A stretch of DNA of 64,000 nucleotides from Legionella steelei (lineage in GTDB: Bacteria; Pseudomonadota; Gammaproteobacteria; Legionellales; Legionellaceae): assembly GCF_001468005.1 (NCBI RefSeq), contig NZ_LNYY01000019.1, forward strand, positions 775,110 through 839,109. The letters run 5' to 3'. The position numbers were made by a program, and so were the translations under genes. The first letter of the stretch is position 1. The number at the start of each line of letters is the position of its first letter. Positions 19,919 to 29,688 of the stretch are shown here, one piece after another. The notes beneath the pieces are model-generated. The model saw nothing but the letters and a program-made list of their open reading frames with translations. It ran no database searches and was not told the DNA's origin.

Positions 19919-20141
19919 TATTTCTCCATACAGAATAAAGTATATTTAACTAAAGTTATCAACTCTCCTTGCACACTACTTTTGATTATTGATACTATTT
20001 TTATGTTTTTTAACTTTTTTATAAAAAAACAACAATAGTTTAGCTCAATATATTAATACAATTATTAAATATTTTTAGAAAACTGTATTTTAAATGAGAA
20101 TGCGTTTAAACAATGTTTTTTTATTAACACTAGGATAATTA

Positions 20142-20906
20142 ATGAATTCAAGCAAACTGCAATTCCATCCATTACAATACGTAGCGGCTTGGTCAGTGCA
20201 TGTCTTTACTGCAAGCGCAGCCTGTATTGGTATTTTTTCTTTGGTAAAAATGTATCAGCACGAATACATTTTTGCATTATGGCTCATGCTGATTACGGTT
20301 GTTATTGATGCTGTTGATGGAAGTCTTGCTCGTTTGTTCAATATTAAGAAAATTTTACCAAAAATAGACGGCGCGTTGCTTGATAACATTGTTGATTATT
20401 TAAATTATGTAATAACGCCTTGTTTTTTCTTACTCGTCAGACCCGGCATGCTTCCGCCTACGTACTCTGTCTTTCTAATTGCTGCGGTTTCAATTACTTC
20501 TGCTTATCAATTTTGTCAATCTGATGCAAAAACACCAGATCACTTTTTTAAAGGATTTCCATGTTACTGGAATATTACCATTTTATACATGTTTATATTT
20601 AATACATCAGCGACAACTAATGCTATTATATTAACCATTCTCTCTATTCTGATTTTTGTACCTGTAAAATACGTATACCCTTCGCGACTCGATTATTTAA
20701 CAGAATCAAGAATATTGAAGGTCCTGATGCATGTTTGCTCCATAATTTATGCAATTAGCTCAGTATTTTTACTTATAAGCTACCCTAATACAAATGTTAT
20801 TTGTCTTAGCCTCTCTTTGGCATATGTTGGAATGTATTTATTTTTAAGTTTTTATAGAACCTACTATCCTATGATTAAGGCAAAAATTTCCGCTCATAAG
20901 GAGTAG
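20142..20906 (+). CDS. pcs: phosphatidylcholine synthase
   Basis: The 254-residue integral membrane protein has about eight hydrophobic helices and the CDP-alcohol phosphotransferase motif D-x2-DG-x2-AR-x8-x-x3-D-x3-D, spread over DAVDGSLARLFN and KIDGALLDNIVDY. Bacterial Pcs condenses CDP-diacylglycerol with choline to make phosphatidylcholine in one step; Legionella uses this host-choline route. An AGGA site precedes the ATG. Two plus-strand genes follow at short spacing. Confidence 0.85.
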   Translation: MNSSKLQFHPLQYVAAWSVHVFTASAACIGIFSLVKMYQHEYIFALWLMLITVVIDAVDGSLARLFNIKKILPKIDGALLDNIVDYLNYVITPCFFLLVRPGMLPPTYSVFLIAAVSITSAYQFCQSDAKTPDHFFKGFPCYWNITILYMFIFNTSATTNAIILTILSILIFVPVKYVYPSRLDYLTESRILKVLMHVCSIIYAISSVFLLISYPNTNVICLSLSLAYVGMYLFLSFYRTYYPMIKAKISAHKE

Positions 20907-20988
20907 TGCTTCTATTTTTTTATTGTGGGATAGACTTTGCATTTTTTATGATTAAAATAACCCCCAAAGTTTACTTATTGAGGTATTT

Positions 20989-21477
20989 ATGTCTGTATTT
21001 CGCCAAATTAATAAATCGATTATTTTTTCCGCTATTCTTATTAGCTCAGCGCAAGCTGCGGGTACATTTCCAAGAGGATGTGAAGTCACAGGATTTGCTT
21101 ATGCTCAAAACCATCTAATTTTAAATGAGACAGGAAATCAATCTTATTATTTAATACAAAATCATTCAGATGCTCGAGTTGAATTAGAGCGTGTAAATAC
21201 TGAAGAATCATTTATGACTCCTCCACTACATGCTACATTAGATCCAATGACTTGGGGCGCATTTGCTTCTGATGTCAAAAATTTAAACTTTAAATGTTAT
21301 AAACGTATCGATGAAAAAACCACCCTTATTGACTGTCGTAATGTATTAGAAGTATGCCAATACCCACGAGTTAAGTTTGCACTAAGCAACATGGGCAATT
21401 ATTGGATTTCATTTAATAAACCTCAAGGTACAATTATACAAGAATCTGTAGCAAAAGGGATTTACTTAAAATGGTGA
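20989..21477 (+). CDS. secreted EnhB-like protein
   Basis: This 162-residue protein has a signal peptide (MSVFRQINKSIIFSAILISS, cleavage after AQA) and a mature domain with five cysteines that suggest disulfides (RGCEVTGF, FKCYKR, DCRNVLEVCQYP). The segment CQYPRVKFALSNMGNYW and the C-terminal GIYLKW match my recollection of EnhB from the Legionella enhanced-entry locus, so I call it EnhB-like; the match is from memory. GAGG lies 5 bases before the ATG. An overlapping frame starting at 20906 is out of frame and lacks these features. Confidence 0.6.
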   Translation: MSVFRQINKSIIFSAILISSAQAAGTFPRGCEVTGFAYAQNHLILNETGNQSYYLIQNHSDARVELERVNTEESFMTPPLHATLDPMTWGAFASDVKNLNFKCYKRIDEKTTLIDCRNVLEVCQYPRVKFALSNMGNYWISFNKPQGTIIQESVAKGIYLKW

Positions 21478-21480
21478 TTT

Positions 21481-21996
21481 GTGGCTAAAAAAATATTTAT
21501 ACTCATAGGATGTTTTGGCTCACTTATTATAGTGTGTGGTCTTTTAAAGCATTTTGGCACGACTCCACCCAAACTTCACTCGCAGCTTTACTATTTTATT
21601 GGCGGTATTGCATTACTTATAACCGCCATTTACTTTAGAATGCTTTACTTCATAGCCCTCCAATTAATACTTCTTGCAGGGCATGCAGCAATTTTGCTAG
21701 GTAGTGGACCCTATACTCAGTTGTTCTTGCCACTATTACTATGCTGCCAACTACTCACATTCTATTTAATGCTTGGCAAAGAAAATAGAGCTTTTTTAAT
21801 TTTGGGAATTTTTGGCATTGCCTTGCTTTCCATGGGCTTCGCCTACAATGATAAATGGATATTTTTTTCGGGAAGCACTTTTGTTGCTATATATGCTTAC
21901 TACAGTGGGTATAAAGGATTACCCGCCGCTTATATTTGGGGTATTTTAAACACCGCAATTGCATTACTTGCGCTTTATAGAATACTTTTAATGTAG
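21481..21996 (+). CDS. hypothetical six-helix membrane protein
   Basis: The 171-residue, almost wholly hydrophobic protein has about six membrane helices and starts at a GTG three bases after the stop of the EnhB-like gene, so it is probably translationally coupled. There are no charged or catalytic motifs I can name. It closes the pcs-enhB-like run and is convergent with rplI. Confidence 0.6.
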   Translation: MAKKIFILIGCFGSLIIVCGLLKHFGTTPPKLHSQLYYFIGGIALLITAIYFRMLYFIALQLILLAGHAAILLGSGPYTQLFLPLLLCCQLLTFYLMLGKENRAFLILGIFGIALLSMGFAYNDKWIFFSGSTFVAIYAYYSGYKGLPAAYIWGILNTAIALLALYRILLM

Positions 21997-22058
21997 CATT
22001 GTCTTGGCAAAGGGATAATTGTTAGTTATATGCTTGAAGAGATTATTTGTTTAAAGAA

Positions 22059-22086
22059 CCTGGGCTACGCTACCACTTCGCCCAGG
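22059..22086. terminator. hairpin between convergent genes, downstream of rplI
   Basis: CCTGGGC (22059-22065) and GCCCAGG (22080-22086) form a 7-bp GC-rich stem with a 14-base loop. Read on the minus strand it is followed by TTCTTTAAAC. It probably ends the rpsF-rplI transcript and belongs to the same family of intergenic palindromes as those near 1769 and 25673. Confidence 0.5.
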
Positions 22087-22100
22087 TAACAACATGAGAC

Positions 22101-22550
22101 TTACTTAGCTGGAACAATTTCAACATGTAAGTTAGCAATAACATCGCTGTGAACATGTATCTCAACTACGAAACTACCAATCGAATGAAGAGGACCTTCA
22201 GGCATTACGATTTCGCGCTTAACAATTTCAACACCTTTATCTGTTAAAGCATCTTTAATTTCATTAACGCCAACAGAACCGTATAATTTGCCTTCGTCGC
22301 TCGCCATAGCGCTAATAACTAGACTTATATCATTCAATTTAGCAGCACGTTGCTCGGCAGTAGACAATGACTGTTGTGCTTTTTTCTCCAGCTCTGACCG
22401 ACGCTGTTCAAACAACTCAATATTTTTGGGTGTTGCAAAAACCGCTTTATTTTGTGGTATCAAGAAATTACGGCCATAACCTGATTTTACATTTACCTTA
22501 TCACCCAGGTTACCTAAATTTCTCACTTTTTCTAATAAGATAACTTCCAT
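22101..22550 (-). CDS. rplI: 50S ribosomal protein L9
   Basis: The 149-residue protein begins [17 protein letters not shown] and has the conserved [16 protein letters not shown] loop, the long connecting helix and the C-terminal RNA-binding domain. It is the last gene of rpsF-rpsR-DUF2232-rplI. Confidence 0.97.
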   Translation of the reverse strand: MEVILLEKVRNLGNLGDKVNVKSGYGRNFLIPQNKAVFATPKNIELFEQRRSELEKKAQQSLSTAEQRAAKLNDISLVISAMASDEGKLYGSVGVNEIKDALTDKGVEIVKREIVMPEGPLHSIGSFVVEIHVHSDVIANLHVEIVPAK

Positions 22551-22562
22551 CTTAATAACCCC

Positions 22563-23465
22563 TTAAATTGATTCGCCAACCCTTGAAGGGAAATACGATC
22601 TAAAATTAACTAAACTATCTAATGAACCAAGGACAATGTAGGCGCATAATACAAAAGTCGGTTTCACTAACATTAATAACATTAATAAAATGAACACCTT
22701 AACTTGTCTCTTACGAGAGAAAATAAAATAAACCAGACCAAATCCAGAAGCTAAAAAATAACACAGCACTATTGGAAGAACATTCATAGCCAGAGGAATT
22801 TCATAGAAAGTAGCTAACAAAACCCCAAAAAAAACTAAAAATGAAACTCTGCCACTTCGAAATGCCATTAGTTCATTCCTGAAACCACCAGGTAAAAATA
22901 ATTTGGCCTGCATCGAACGAGCAAACATTAAGGAGATTGTCGAAGAAACAATAATACTCAATATCTGAATGCCGAAGAATAATTGCGCCAAAATTACTGA
23001 ATTTATGCCATTTAGAGTAGAATCAACCAGTTCCTGGTATTGTGTCAAAATCATTTTAAACTGATTAAATTGTTCCACAATAAAACCGGGAGCTAAGAGT
23101 TGAAGAAACAGACATCCCAAAAATGCCAATATAAAAAATACCCCAGCTACTGCTTGCCATCGTTCAGCCTTCCGCAAACTTAATGCTGCGAAATAACATG
23201 GAAGATAAGCAATAAGAGTATTAATTATTGCTCCGGATAATGGTATTAACATTATCAGTGGAACAGAATGAATCACAAGTGCAGGCAACAAAACATCAAA
23301 ACCGGACTTTGCACCCTTTCTTAATGTCACCAAACAAACTAAAGCAACTGAAATCCAAGATGCAAAGGGTAGCACTGAAAAAATAACAGCATATAGAATC
23401 GCTTGCTGCTTGCTTTCAAGTATTACCTTACATTGTCTTGTTATAAAATTGCCTGCTCGCATCAT
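22563..23465 (-). CDS. DUF2232/YybS-like membrane protein in the ribosomal operon
   Basis: The 300-residue protein has about eight hydrophobic helices and few charged residues (LPFASWISVALVCLVTL, VFFGVLLATFYEIPLAMN and others). It sits between rpsR (6 bases) and rplI (12 bases), a place where gammaproteobacteria of this group often carry a DUF2232 protein. Function is unknown; position suggests co-expression with ribosomal proteins. Confidence 0.75.
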   Translation of the reverse strand: MMRAGNFITRQCKVILESKQQAILYAVIFSVLPFASWISVALVCLVTLRKGAKSGFDVLLPALVIHSVPLIMLIPLSGAIINTLIAYLPCYFAALSLRKAERWQAVAGVFFILAFLGCLFLQLLAPGFIVEQFNQFKMILTQYQELVDSTLNGINSVILAQLFFGIQILSIIVSSTISLMFARSMQAKLFLPGGFRNELMAFRSGRVSFLVFFGVLLATFYEIPLAMNVLPIVLCYFLASGFGLVYFIFSRKRQVKVFILLMLLMLVKPTFVLCAYIVLGSLDSLVNFRSYFPSRVGESI

Positions 23466-23471
23466 TATTAT

Positions 23472-23699
23472 TTATTTATGGCTATCACAATAAGGCAACA
23501 GACCAAGAAATCTGGCTTGCATAATTGCTCTTGCTAATTGTCTTTGAAAACGAGTTTGTGTACCAGTAATACGACTTGGTACAATTTTACCGGTTTCTGA
23601 AATGTAGTTTTTCAGCAAATTGATATCTTTATAATCAATTTCATTGCCGCCTTCCGCACTAAAACGGCACATTTTTTTTCTTCGAAAATAAGCTGACAT
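23472..23699 (-). CDS. rpsR: 30S ribosomal protein S18
   Basis: The 75-residue protein has the S18 core ([22 protein letters not shown], then [15 protein letters not shown] and [13 protein letters not shown]). It binds S6 on the small subunit. It lies 14 bases after rpsF. Confidence 0.97.
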   Translation of the reverse strand: MSAYFRRKKMCRFSAEGGNEIDYKDINLLKNYISETGKIVPSRITGTQTRFQRQLARAIMQARFLGLLPYCDSHK

Positions 23700-23713
23700 G
23701 AATAAGGCTCCTC

Positions 23714-24052
23714 TTAAGCAGATCTGGTTTCTTTCTCTTTCTTCATCAAAACAGACTCAGTAGTAATCGCTTGTTTTTGACGAGTAATCAAGTTTCTGAT
23801 AATTGCATCATTGAATTTGAATGCATTTTTAATTTCATCCAGAGCTTCAAGACTACATTCAATATTCATAAGAATGTAATGCGCTTTATGAACATCACTT
23901 ATTGGATAAGCTAATTGACGACGACCTAAGTCTTCTTTGCGGTGGATTGCACCACTGTGTTTGCTTATGATCCCTTCATAGCGCTCTACCATTGCTGGCA
24001 CTTGTTCGCTTTGATCCGGGTGCACAAGAAACATAATTTCATAATGTCTCAT
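23714..24052 (-). CDS. rpsF: 30S ribosomal protein S6
   Basis: The 112-residue protein begins [18 protein letters not shown] and has the S6 ferredoxin-like fold with the [13 protein letters not shown] motif. It leads the operon. The 280 bases upstream, to the csrA paralogue, are AT-rich; I could not identify an S6:S18 leader structure by eye. Confidence 0.97.
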   Translation of the reverse strand: MRHYEIMFLVHPDQSEQVPAMVERYEGIISKHSGAIHRKEDLGRRQLAYPISDVHKAHYILMNIECSLEALDEIKNAFKFNDAIIRNLITRQKQAITTESVLMKKEKETRSA

Positions 24053-24336
24053 GATTTCTCCTTATGGATGAAGCCTCCTGTTATCAAAACAACAACAGTA
24101 AGGCAAGGTTTATAAAAAAGCTGCCAATTATAACCATTTTAGATACATCATACAATTATTAATCAATTAAAAATCAAGAAATATCTAAGTTAAACTGAAG
24201 AAAGTAGGTATAAATTTATTTTTTATCAATTTGCACTAATTTTTTAGTGACAAGTATCTATGAATTAGGTTACCGTGCATTAAGTAAATGTTATTGATTT
24301 TACAACCAACTTATTTAAAAGTTACAGAGGTTTTTA

Positions 24337-24537
24337 ATGGATATAATTTCTCTTCAGTTTGAAGAACCTTTAATAATTCATATTGGTGATGCGGCTGTTA
24401 AAATATTAGCTTTTAAAACGCAAGAGCATGGAAATATTAAGTTTGGTGTTGACGCTCCCAGATCAGTTAATGTGCATCGAGAAGAGATTTTTCATGCAAT
24501 CAGGCAAAAGCAACAGCTTTTAGAAACGGCCGAGTAA
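24337..24537 (+). CDS. CsrA paralogue with divergent N-terminus
   Basis: The 66-residue protein aligns with CsrA over its core: KFGVDAPRSVNVHREEIFHAI matches the conserved GVxAPxxVxVHREEI region, and Arg48 corresponds to RNA-binding Arg44. The start is MDIISLQFEEP instead of MLILTRRVGE, so the residues equal to Leu4 and Arg6, part of the RNA contact face, are changed. It has its own AGAGG site and diverges from rpsF. It may bind a different RNA set, act on another CsrA, or bind RNA weakly. Confidence 0.82.
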   Translation: MDIISLQFEEPLIIHIGDAAVKILAFKTQEHGNIKFGVDAPRSVNVHREEIFHAIRQKQQLLETAE

Positions 24538-24714
24538 ATCTTTAAGTGAGTCAGCGATAATCATGCTCGATATCATTTTGCCGGATCAATTCTGGCATTA
24601 TCTTCTATGGCTCATTCATAAACGATTTTCATTGATATAAGTACTTACCTGAGCAAATAAATGCTGCACGAGTTCGGACAAATTCTTATTATCTGATGAT
24701 AAATGAGAAAAAAT

Positions 24715-25611
24715 CTAAATTTTTCGTATCAAACCCGTAGGATATGCCAGCTCATTTTGAATCACTTTACTATTGCTGAAGTTGGAAAGATTGTTAATTC
24801 TTAATTGATTTTGCAACATTGCTTGCAGTGTTGCACTACGTTGTTCACTCAAAAGTGGATGCACTTGTATTACCCACGCACCATCCTGTTTGCCAATTTT
24901 TACTGGTTCATTGATTACACGGACTGGGGTTCCTGTGGGAACTATGCGAAACAAATATTCAATATCATCCGGAAACATACGGATACATCCGGCGCTTACA
25001 CGCATACCAATTCCGTCAAGCTTGTTGGTACCATGAATGAGGAACGTTGGCCATCCCAACCGCAAAGCATGTTGACCTAAAGGATTATAAGGCCCCGAAG
25101 GAAACTCATCTGGAAGAAAATCACCATTTTTCTCTGCCTCCGCGCGCAGATTTTCTGTCGGACGCCATTTAGGATTCGCTTCTTTGGCGATGATCTTAGT
25201 TACTCCCAAAGGAGTACTCCATCCTTTTCGACCAATACCCACAGGAAAAGTAATCACCACATTTTCATTTTCAGGAAAATAATACAGTCGATATTCAGCT
25301 AAATTAATGACAATTCCTTTTCTAGGAACATTAGGTAAAATGTACTGTGCAGGAATAACAAGTCGTGAATTAACGATTAAACGCGTTGGATCGATTTGAG
25401 GATTGGCCCTGGTAATTTCATAATAACCAACATCAAAATGTTTCCCTATCTCATCAATTGTTACATTTGCTTCAGAGAGTGCGTATTGAATTTCGCCAAC
25501 AACATCACCTGTTGCTGGTAAAACCAAAGTGGTTGCATTAGCGATAAATACATAAGAGAATTGTAAAATAAACAAAAAAAATAAGTTTTGTTTGGTTAAG
25601 AGCACTGGCAA
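24715..25611 (-). CDS. L,D-transpeptidase with LysM-like domain, exported
   Basis: The 298-residue protein has a signal peptide (LFFLFILQFSYVFIANA), a LysM-like peptidoglycan-binding domain (about 40-92; DEIGKHFDVGYYEITRANP) and the YkuD catalytic domain (about 97-230) with HGTNKLDGIGMRVSAGCIRM, which holds the catalytic His and Cys. It would make 3-3 peptidoglycan cross-links or attach proteins to the wall in the periplasm, in the manner of ErfK/YbiS. It is a single gene. Confidence 0.9.
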   Translation of the reverse strand: MPVLLTKQNLFFLFILQFSYVFIANATTLVLPATGDVVGEIQYALSEANVTIDEIGKHFDVGYYEITRANPQIDPTRLIVNSRLVIPAQYILPNVPRKGIVINLAEYRLYYFPENENVVITFPVGIGRKGWSTPLGVTKIIAKEANPKWRPTENLRAEAEKNGDFLPDEFPSGPYNPLGQHALRLGWPTFLIHGTNKLDGIGMRVSAGCIRMFPDDIEYLFRIVPTGTPVRVINEPVKIGKQDGAWVIQVHPLLSEQRSATLQAMLQNQLRINNLSNFSNSKVIQNELAYPTGLIRKI

Positions 25612-25672
25612 TGAATTACCCTTAATTTACGTTGGTATAAGGCCGCTAGCCTGACTTTTTTGCAATTTTGTA

Positions 25673-25741
25673 GCCTGGGTGAACCCAGCAGAGCCGGGAG
25701 TAGTAAAACTCGGGTTCCGCTGCGCCTCACACAGGTTACGA
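25673..25741. repeat. intergenic imperfect-palindrome element between fadB-like and L,D-transpeptidase genes
   Basis: GCCTGGGTGAACCCAG at the left, CCGGGAG...CTCGGGTTCCGC in the middle and CACACAGGTTACG at the right give nested pairings (CCTGGGT/ACCCAG, CCGGGAGT/ACTCGGG). It shares wording with the elements near 1769 and 45534. It lies after the fadB-like stop. Confidence 0.45.
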
Positions 25742-25771
25742 TATATGCTTCATAAAAACAACATAATCAAA

Positions 25772-27790
25772 TCACAAACTTTCATCTACTTTAAAACGCT
25801 CACCATACTTAGATTCAAGAGTTTTAAATAAATTTTCTAAATTATTTGTCCCAAAATCTTTAGCATAGTTCATAGGCCCACCACGAAATGGAGCAAATCC
25901 TGTACCGAAAATCATACCTGCATCCAGCAAATCCGCATCAGCAACAACACCTTCTCGTAAACAAGCAGCTGATTCATTAACCATCCTAAGGATTAGTCTG
26001 TCTGCAATATGAGGATCGATTGGTGTATTAGGCTGTTTTTTAATTGGCTTACCATTTTTATATTGATAAAGACCTTGGCCTGTTTTACGCCCTAGTTTGC
26101 CTTCCTTAACCATATCACGAAGTTTTTGTGGAACAGTTCCACCAAAATGGCCTGTTAAGTTTTCAGCAACAGCTAATCCGACATCCAGTCCTACAGTATC
26201 AGCCAATTCCACAGGCCCCATAAACATGCCAAATGACAAGGCAGCTTCGTCAATAGTCTCAGCGCTATAACCTTCATCCAATAATTGGACACATTCCATA
26301 AGATAAGGCATCAGTACTCGATTTACTAAAAATCCTGGGCTGGATTTAACCGGTAGTGGAAGCTTGCCAATTTGATTCACAAAAGCGCACGAATTAAGCT
26401 CAACTTTCTTAGATGTTTTTGAACTACTTACTACCTCAACCAAATCCATCTTAGCTACCGGATTAAAGAAGTGAATTCCAACCAAGCGATTGGCATTGCT
26501 CATGACACTACTCATTTCATCCAGAGGAATACTGGAGGTATTAGTCGCAATGATGGCATCTTTTTTAGCAAGTTTCTCAACTTTTTTCATAATTTCTTGT
26601 TTTACTGCAAGATTTTCAAAAACCGCCTCAATAATGACATCTGCTCTTGCAATACCATGTCCTTCTGGATCGGGTATTAAATTGTCCATTGCAGCTTGTA
26701 TCAAACGTGGCTTACGTAGTTTTTTCTTATATAAAGCATGAGCACGACCAACTGCAGGAGCAATTTGAGCATAAGATTGATCCTGTAACGTCACTCGTAT
26801 GCCTCGTAGTGCACACCAAGCAGCAATATCACCACCCATTACACCAGCACCTATAACATGAACATGGCTCGCTTTAAAATCACTACCTTTTGCAAAACCT
26901 TTCAAACGCTCTCGTAAATAAAAAGCTCGGATTAAATTTTTTGAAGTAATTCCACTTGAGACTAGATGCTCTACAGAGTCTATTTCCTTCAAATAAGCCC
27001 TATCTCCCTGCCCTCCCTCTTTTTCCCACAGATCAATAATGGCATAAGGAGCCGGGTAATGTTCTTTTCGTACCCGTTTAGCAACATTACGACGCATTAA
27101 AGCAGCGATTGGCTTTCTCATCCATGCGCTATTCGTCAATCCCTGTACAAATGAAGGTTTATGTTTCGCAGGCTTGTTTTTAATAAAATAAATCGCAGCT
27201 CGTTTTAACTGTCGTACAGGTACTACATCATCAACCATGCCTAAACTCTTAGCTTTGGCAGCAGGTACGGCACTTCCAGTTAAAATAAATTGTGATAAAG
27301 CATTAAAGCCGCCAATTAATTGAGGTAACCGTACGGAACCACCCCAGCCTGGGTGTATGCCCAACATCACTTCAGGTAAACCAATACGGGTATCTTTTTC
27401 ATCGCTTGCAACTCGATAGGTACAAGCTAAAGCCAACTCACATCCACCGCCCATACAAAAACCGTCTATCATAGCAACACTAGGAATTGTTAATGCCTGT
27501 AAGCGAGCAAATACTGCTTGTCCTTTTCGTAAAAAGTCTACCGCTTGTGCTGGGGTTTCAAACGTTGAAAAGACATTCACATCTGCACCCGCAATAAATC
27601 CTTTATCCTTAGCAGAATAAACAATCAGACCTATAGCGTTTTTATCCTGAGAAATTTCATGCAAAAGGCTATTTAATTCATCCAAAACTTCTTCATTAAT
27701 ACTGTTTACAGAAGTATCTTTTCTGTCTATACCTAACCACAGAATATTGTCACTGTCTCGTTGTAAGTCCCAATGTTTGTAATTATTCAT
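25772..27790 (-). CDS. fadB: FadB/FadJ-type multifunctional beta-oxidation protein (enoyl-CoA hydratase/3-hydroxyacyl-CoA dehydrogenase)
   Basis: In this 672-residue fusion the N-terminal crotonase domain (about 1-200) has the oxyanion region DGFCMGGGCELALAC and the catalytic glutamate region GLPEVMLGIHPGWGG. The NAD-binding 3-hydroxyacyl-CoA dehydrogenase domain (from about 305) starts HVIGAGVMGGDIAAWCA, and the catalytic histidine lies in LVGIHFFNPVAKM. It does the second and third steps of fatty-acid beta-oxidation. Its start overlaps the stop of the upstream thiolase gene by 8 bases. Confidence 0.92.
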   Translation of the reverse strand: MNNYKHWDLQRDSDNILWLGIDRKDTSVNSINEEVLDELNSLLHEISQDKNAIGLIVYSAKDKGFIAGADVNVFSTFETPAQAVDFLRKGQAVFARLQALTIPSVAMIDGFCMGGGCELALACTYRVASDEKDTRIGLPEVMLGIHPGWGGSVRLPQLIGGFNALSQFILTGSAVPAAKAKSLGMVDDVVPVRQLKRAAIYFIKNKPAKHKPSFVQGLTNSAWMRKPIAALMRRNVAKRVRKEHYPAPYAIIDLWEKEGGQGDRAYLKEIDSVEHLVSSGITSKNLIRAFYLRERLKGFAKGSDFKASHVHVIGAGVMGGDIAAWCALRGIRVTLQDQSYAQIAPAVGRAHALYKKKLRKPRLIQAAMDNLIPDPEGHGIARADVIIEAVFENLAVKQEIMKKVEKLAKKDAIIATNTSSIPLDEMSSVMSNANRLVGIHFFNPVAKMDLVEVVSSSKTSKKVELNSCAFVNQIGKLPLPVKSSPGFLVNRVLMPYLMECVQLLDEGYSAETIDEAALSFGMFMGPVELADTVGLDVGLAVAENLTGHFGGTVPQKLRDMVKEGKLGRKTGQGLYQYKNGKPIKKQPNTPIDPHIADRLILRMVNESAACLREGVVADADLLDAGMIFGTGFAPFRGGPMNYAKDFGTNNLENLFKTLESKYGERFKVDESL

Positions 27791-29102
27791 GTCCTTTCAC
27801 CTCAGTCACTCGTTCAAGATACATAGCCCCGCCCTGTCCTCCACCAATACAAATAGAAGCCATACCTCGCGACTCATTTCTTTGTTCCAATGATTTCAAA
27901 ACGTGCAATACAATACGCGCACCACTTGCACCTATTGGATGGCCAGCTGCAATTGCACCTCCATCACGATTAAGTTTTTCAAGTGAAGGTCCACCCATGG
28001 CCTTTTCTAAGCCTAATTGGGTGCGGCAGTACTCTTCATCATTCCAAGCTGCGACACAACCTAGAACTTGCGCAGCAAACGCTTCATTGATTTCCCAACA
28101 ATCCATGTCTTCGGGTTTTAATTTTTGTCTTTGCAGGATAGGTGTTGCTGCATGAACCGGACCAAGCCCCATTTGTGAGGGATCAAGTGCAGACCATTGT
28201 GAATCAACAATTCGACCAATTACTTTTAATCCATATTTTTTTACTGCATCAGCACTAGCCAATAATAATAAGCATGCGCCATCAGTTATTTGCGAGCTAT
28301 TACCAGCAGTGACCATTCCATATTTTTTATCAAAAAACGGTTTTAATTTAGCTAATTTTTCTACAGTTGAATCAGCTCTTATGCCATCATCTTGTGGATA
28401 AACTTTTCCTTTATAGTCAATAATCGGTGAAACTTCTGTCATTCTATTTTCAGCATAGGCTTTGGCCAGTCTTAAATGACTTTCAGTGGCAAATTGATCC
28501 ATTTGCTCACGAGTAAGATGAAAGCGATAAGCGACTTTTTCTGCCGTTTGCCCCATATTCATACCAACAATAGGGTCAGTCAGACCGCGCAATAAAGCAA
28601 TAACGGGCGCGAGATAAGCAGGCCTAAATTGTGTTATTAGGCCTAATTTTTGTCCCATGTTCTTAGCGCCATACCAATTGGCCAACCAGGATGTCATTTT
28701 TTGATTGAACAATAATGGAGCATGACTCATTGCATCAGTACCGCCTGCAAGAACCAAATCACTGCGACCACTCGCAATTTGCATGGCTGCATTATCTAGT
28801 GCCTGCATCCCAGAAGCGCAATTCCGCATCACAGTAAACGCGGGTACTTTATCACCGCATCCTAAACGCAAGGAAACCACTCGAGCGATATTGGCTTCAT
28901 CTGGGCTAGGCATAGCACAACCAATAATCACTTCATCCAACTCAGTTGGAGCAAAAGGCTGACGATTTAATAAAGTCGTCCCGGCAGCTACCGCTAAATC
29001 AGATCCAGAAAAAGGACCTATTCCCTTGGCTTTGAGAAATGGCGTACGATTTCCATCAACAACATACACCTCTCGACCATGTAAATTCGACTTCTGTTTC
29101 AT
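27783..29102 (-). CDS. fadA: acetyl-CoA acyltransferase (thiolase) of beta-oxidation
   Basis: The 439-residue thiolase has the acylated cysteine in NCASGMQALDNA and the C-terminal active-site motifs GHPIGASGARIVLHVL and CIGGGQGGAM. It cleaves 3-oxoacyl-CoA to acetyl-CoA and a shortened acyl-CoA, as the first gene of a two-gene operon with the fadB-like gene. The length is nearer FadI than FadA, so fadI is an alternative name. Confidence 0.9.
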   Translation of the reverse strand: MKQKSNLHGREVYVVDGNRTPFLKAKGIGPFSGSDLAVAAGTTLLNRQPFAPTELDEVIIGCAMPSPDEANIARVVSLRLGCGDKVPAFTVMRNCASGMQALDNAAMQIASGRSDLVLAGGTDAMSHAPLLFNQKMTSWLANWYGAKNMGQKLGLITQFRPAYLAPVIALLRGLTDPIVGMNMGQTAEKVAYRFHLTREQMDQFATESHLRLAKAYAENRMTEVSPIIDYKGKVYPQDDGIRADSTVEKLAKLKPFFDKKYGMVTAGNSSQITDGACLLLLASADAVKKYGLKVIGRIVDSQWSALDPSQMGLGPVHAATPILQRQKLKPEDMDCWEINEAFAAQVLGCVAAWNDEEYCRTQLGLEKAMGGPSLEKLNRDGGAIAAGHPIGASGARIVLHVLKSLEQRNESRGMASICIGGGQGGAMYLERVTEVKGHE

Positions 29103-29515
29103 CGATCCTCCTTATTTTAAATTGCGGTCACGTCACTGCAACGATGTTTCATTAAAAGATAACACTCTCAACTAGTCCCGTAGCAATCGAGAAGCGATTG
29201 TCTTAATAAAGGACCAAATCTTTTAACTAAAACGCCATTACTCTTCACTGACATTAGCTCCGATTTATGAATGATAAAGAGTAGCAGTAATCATGAAAAT
29301 TTGGAATTTTTTATAAGGTATTAAATATAAAATTAATTTAACTAACTTCTTGAAAAAATGAGTACAATAAGATTGGCATAAATAATTATCCTCACACTGA
29401 TTAATTATAGATCATTTTATGTGTCTAAATTTTTATATTGTCAGCTTCGCTTCAATTTCTAAATAATTCATATTGACGACAAGAAAATACCTGATATACT
29501 GCCGAACCATTGATT
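29103..29515. other. intergenic gap before the tRNA genes
   Basis: About 410 AT-rich bases between the thiolase start and tRNA-Ser must hold the promoter of the thiolase operon (minus) and of the tRNAs (plus). I see no open frame of note and no clear operator. Confidence 0.5.
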
Positions 29516-29605
29516 GGAGAGATGGCCGAGTGGTCGAAGGCGCTCCCCTGCTAAGGGAGTATGGGAGAAATCCCATCGAGGGTTCGAATCCCTCTCTCTC
29601 CGCCA
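29516..29605 (+). tRNA. tRNA-Ser(GCT)
   Basis: The acceptor GGAGAGA (29516-29522) pairs with TCTCTCC (29595-29601), followed by G and an encoded CCA (29603-29605). The anticodon stem CTCCC/GGGAG encloses the loop CTGCTAA with anticodon GCT at 29050+0-based equivalent 29550-29552. A long variable arm (ATGGGAGAAATCCCATC) marks a class II serine tRNA. The T loop TTCGAAT is present. Confidence 0.97.
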
Positions 29606-29611
29606 GTCAAC

Positions 29612-29688
29612 GCGCCCGTAGCTCAGTTGGATAGAGTATCTGGCTACGAACCAGGGGGTCGGAGGTTCGAATCCTTCCGGGCGCGCCA
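29612..29688 (+). tRNA. tRNA-Arg(ACG)
   Basis: The acceptor GCGCCCG (29612-29618) pairs with CGGGCGC (29678-29684), then G and encoded CCA (29686-29688). The anticodon loop CTACGAA between CTGG and CCAG gives anticodon ACG, which reads CGN codons after deamination to inosine. It lies 6 bases after tRNA-Ser. Its last 17 bases recur twice downstream, marking it as a likely integration site. Confidence 0.97.

Noticed and set aside
20906-21118. 70-residue frame overlapping the start of the EnhB-like gene
   Set aside because: It is out of frame with a well-supported gene that has a good ribosome site and signal peptide.
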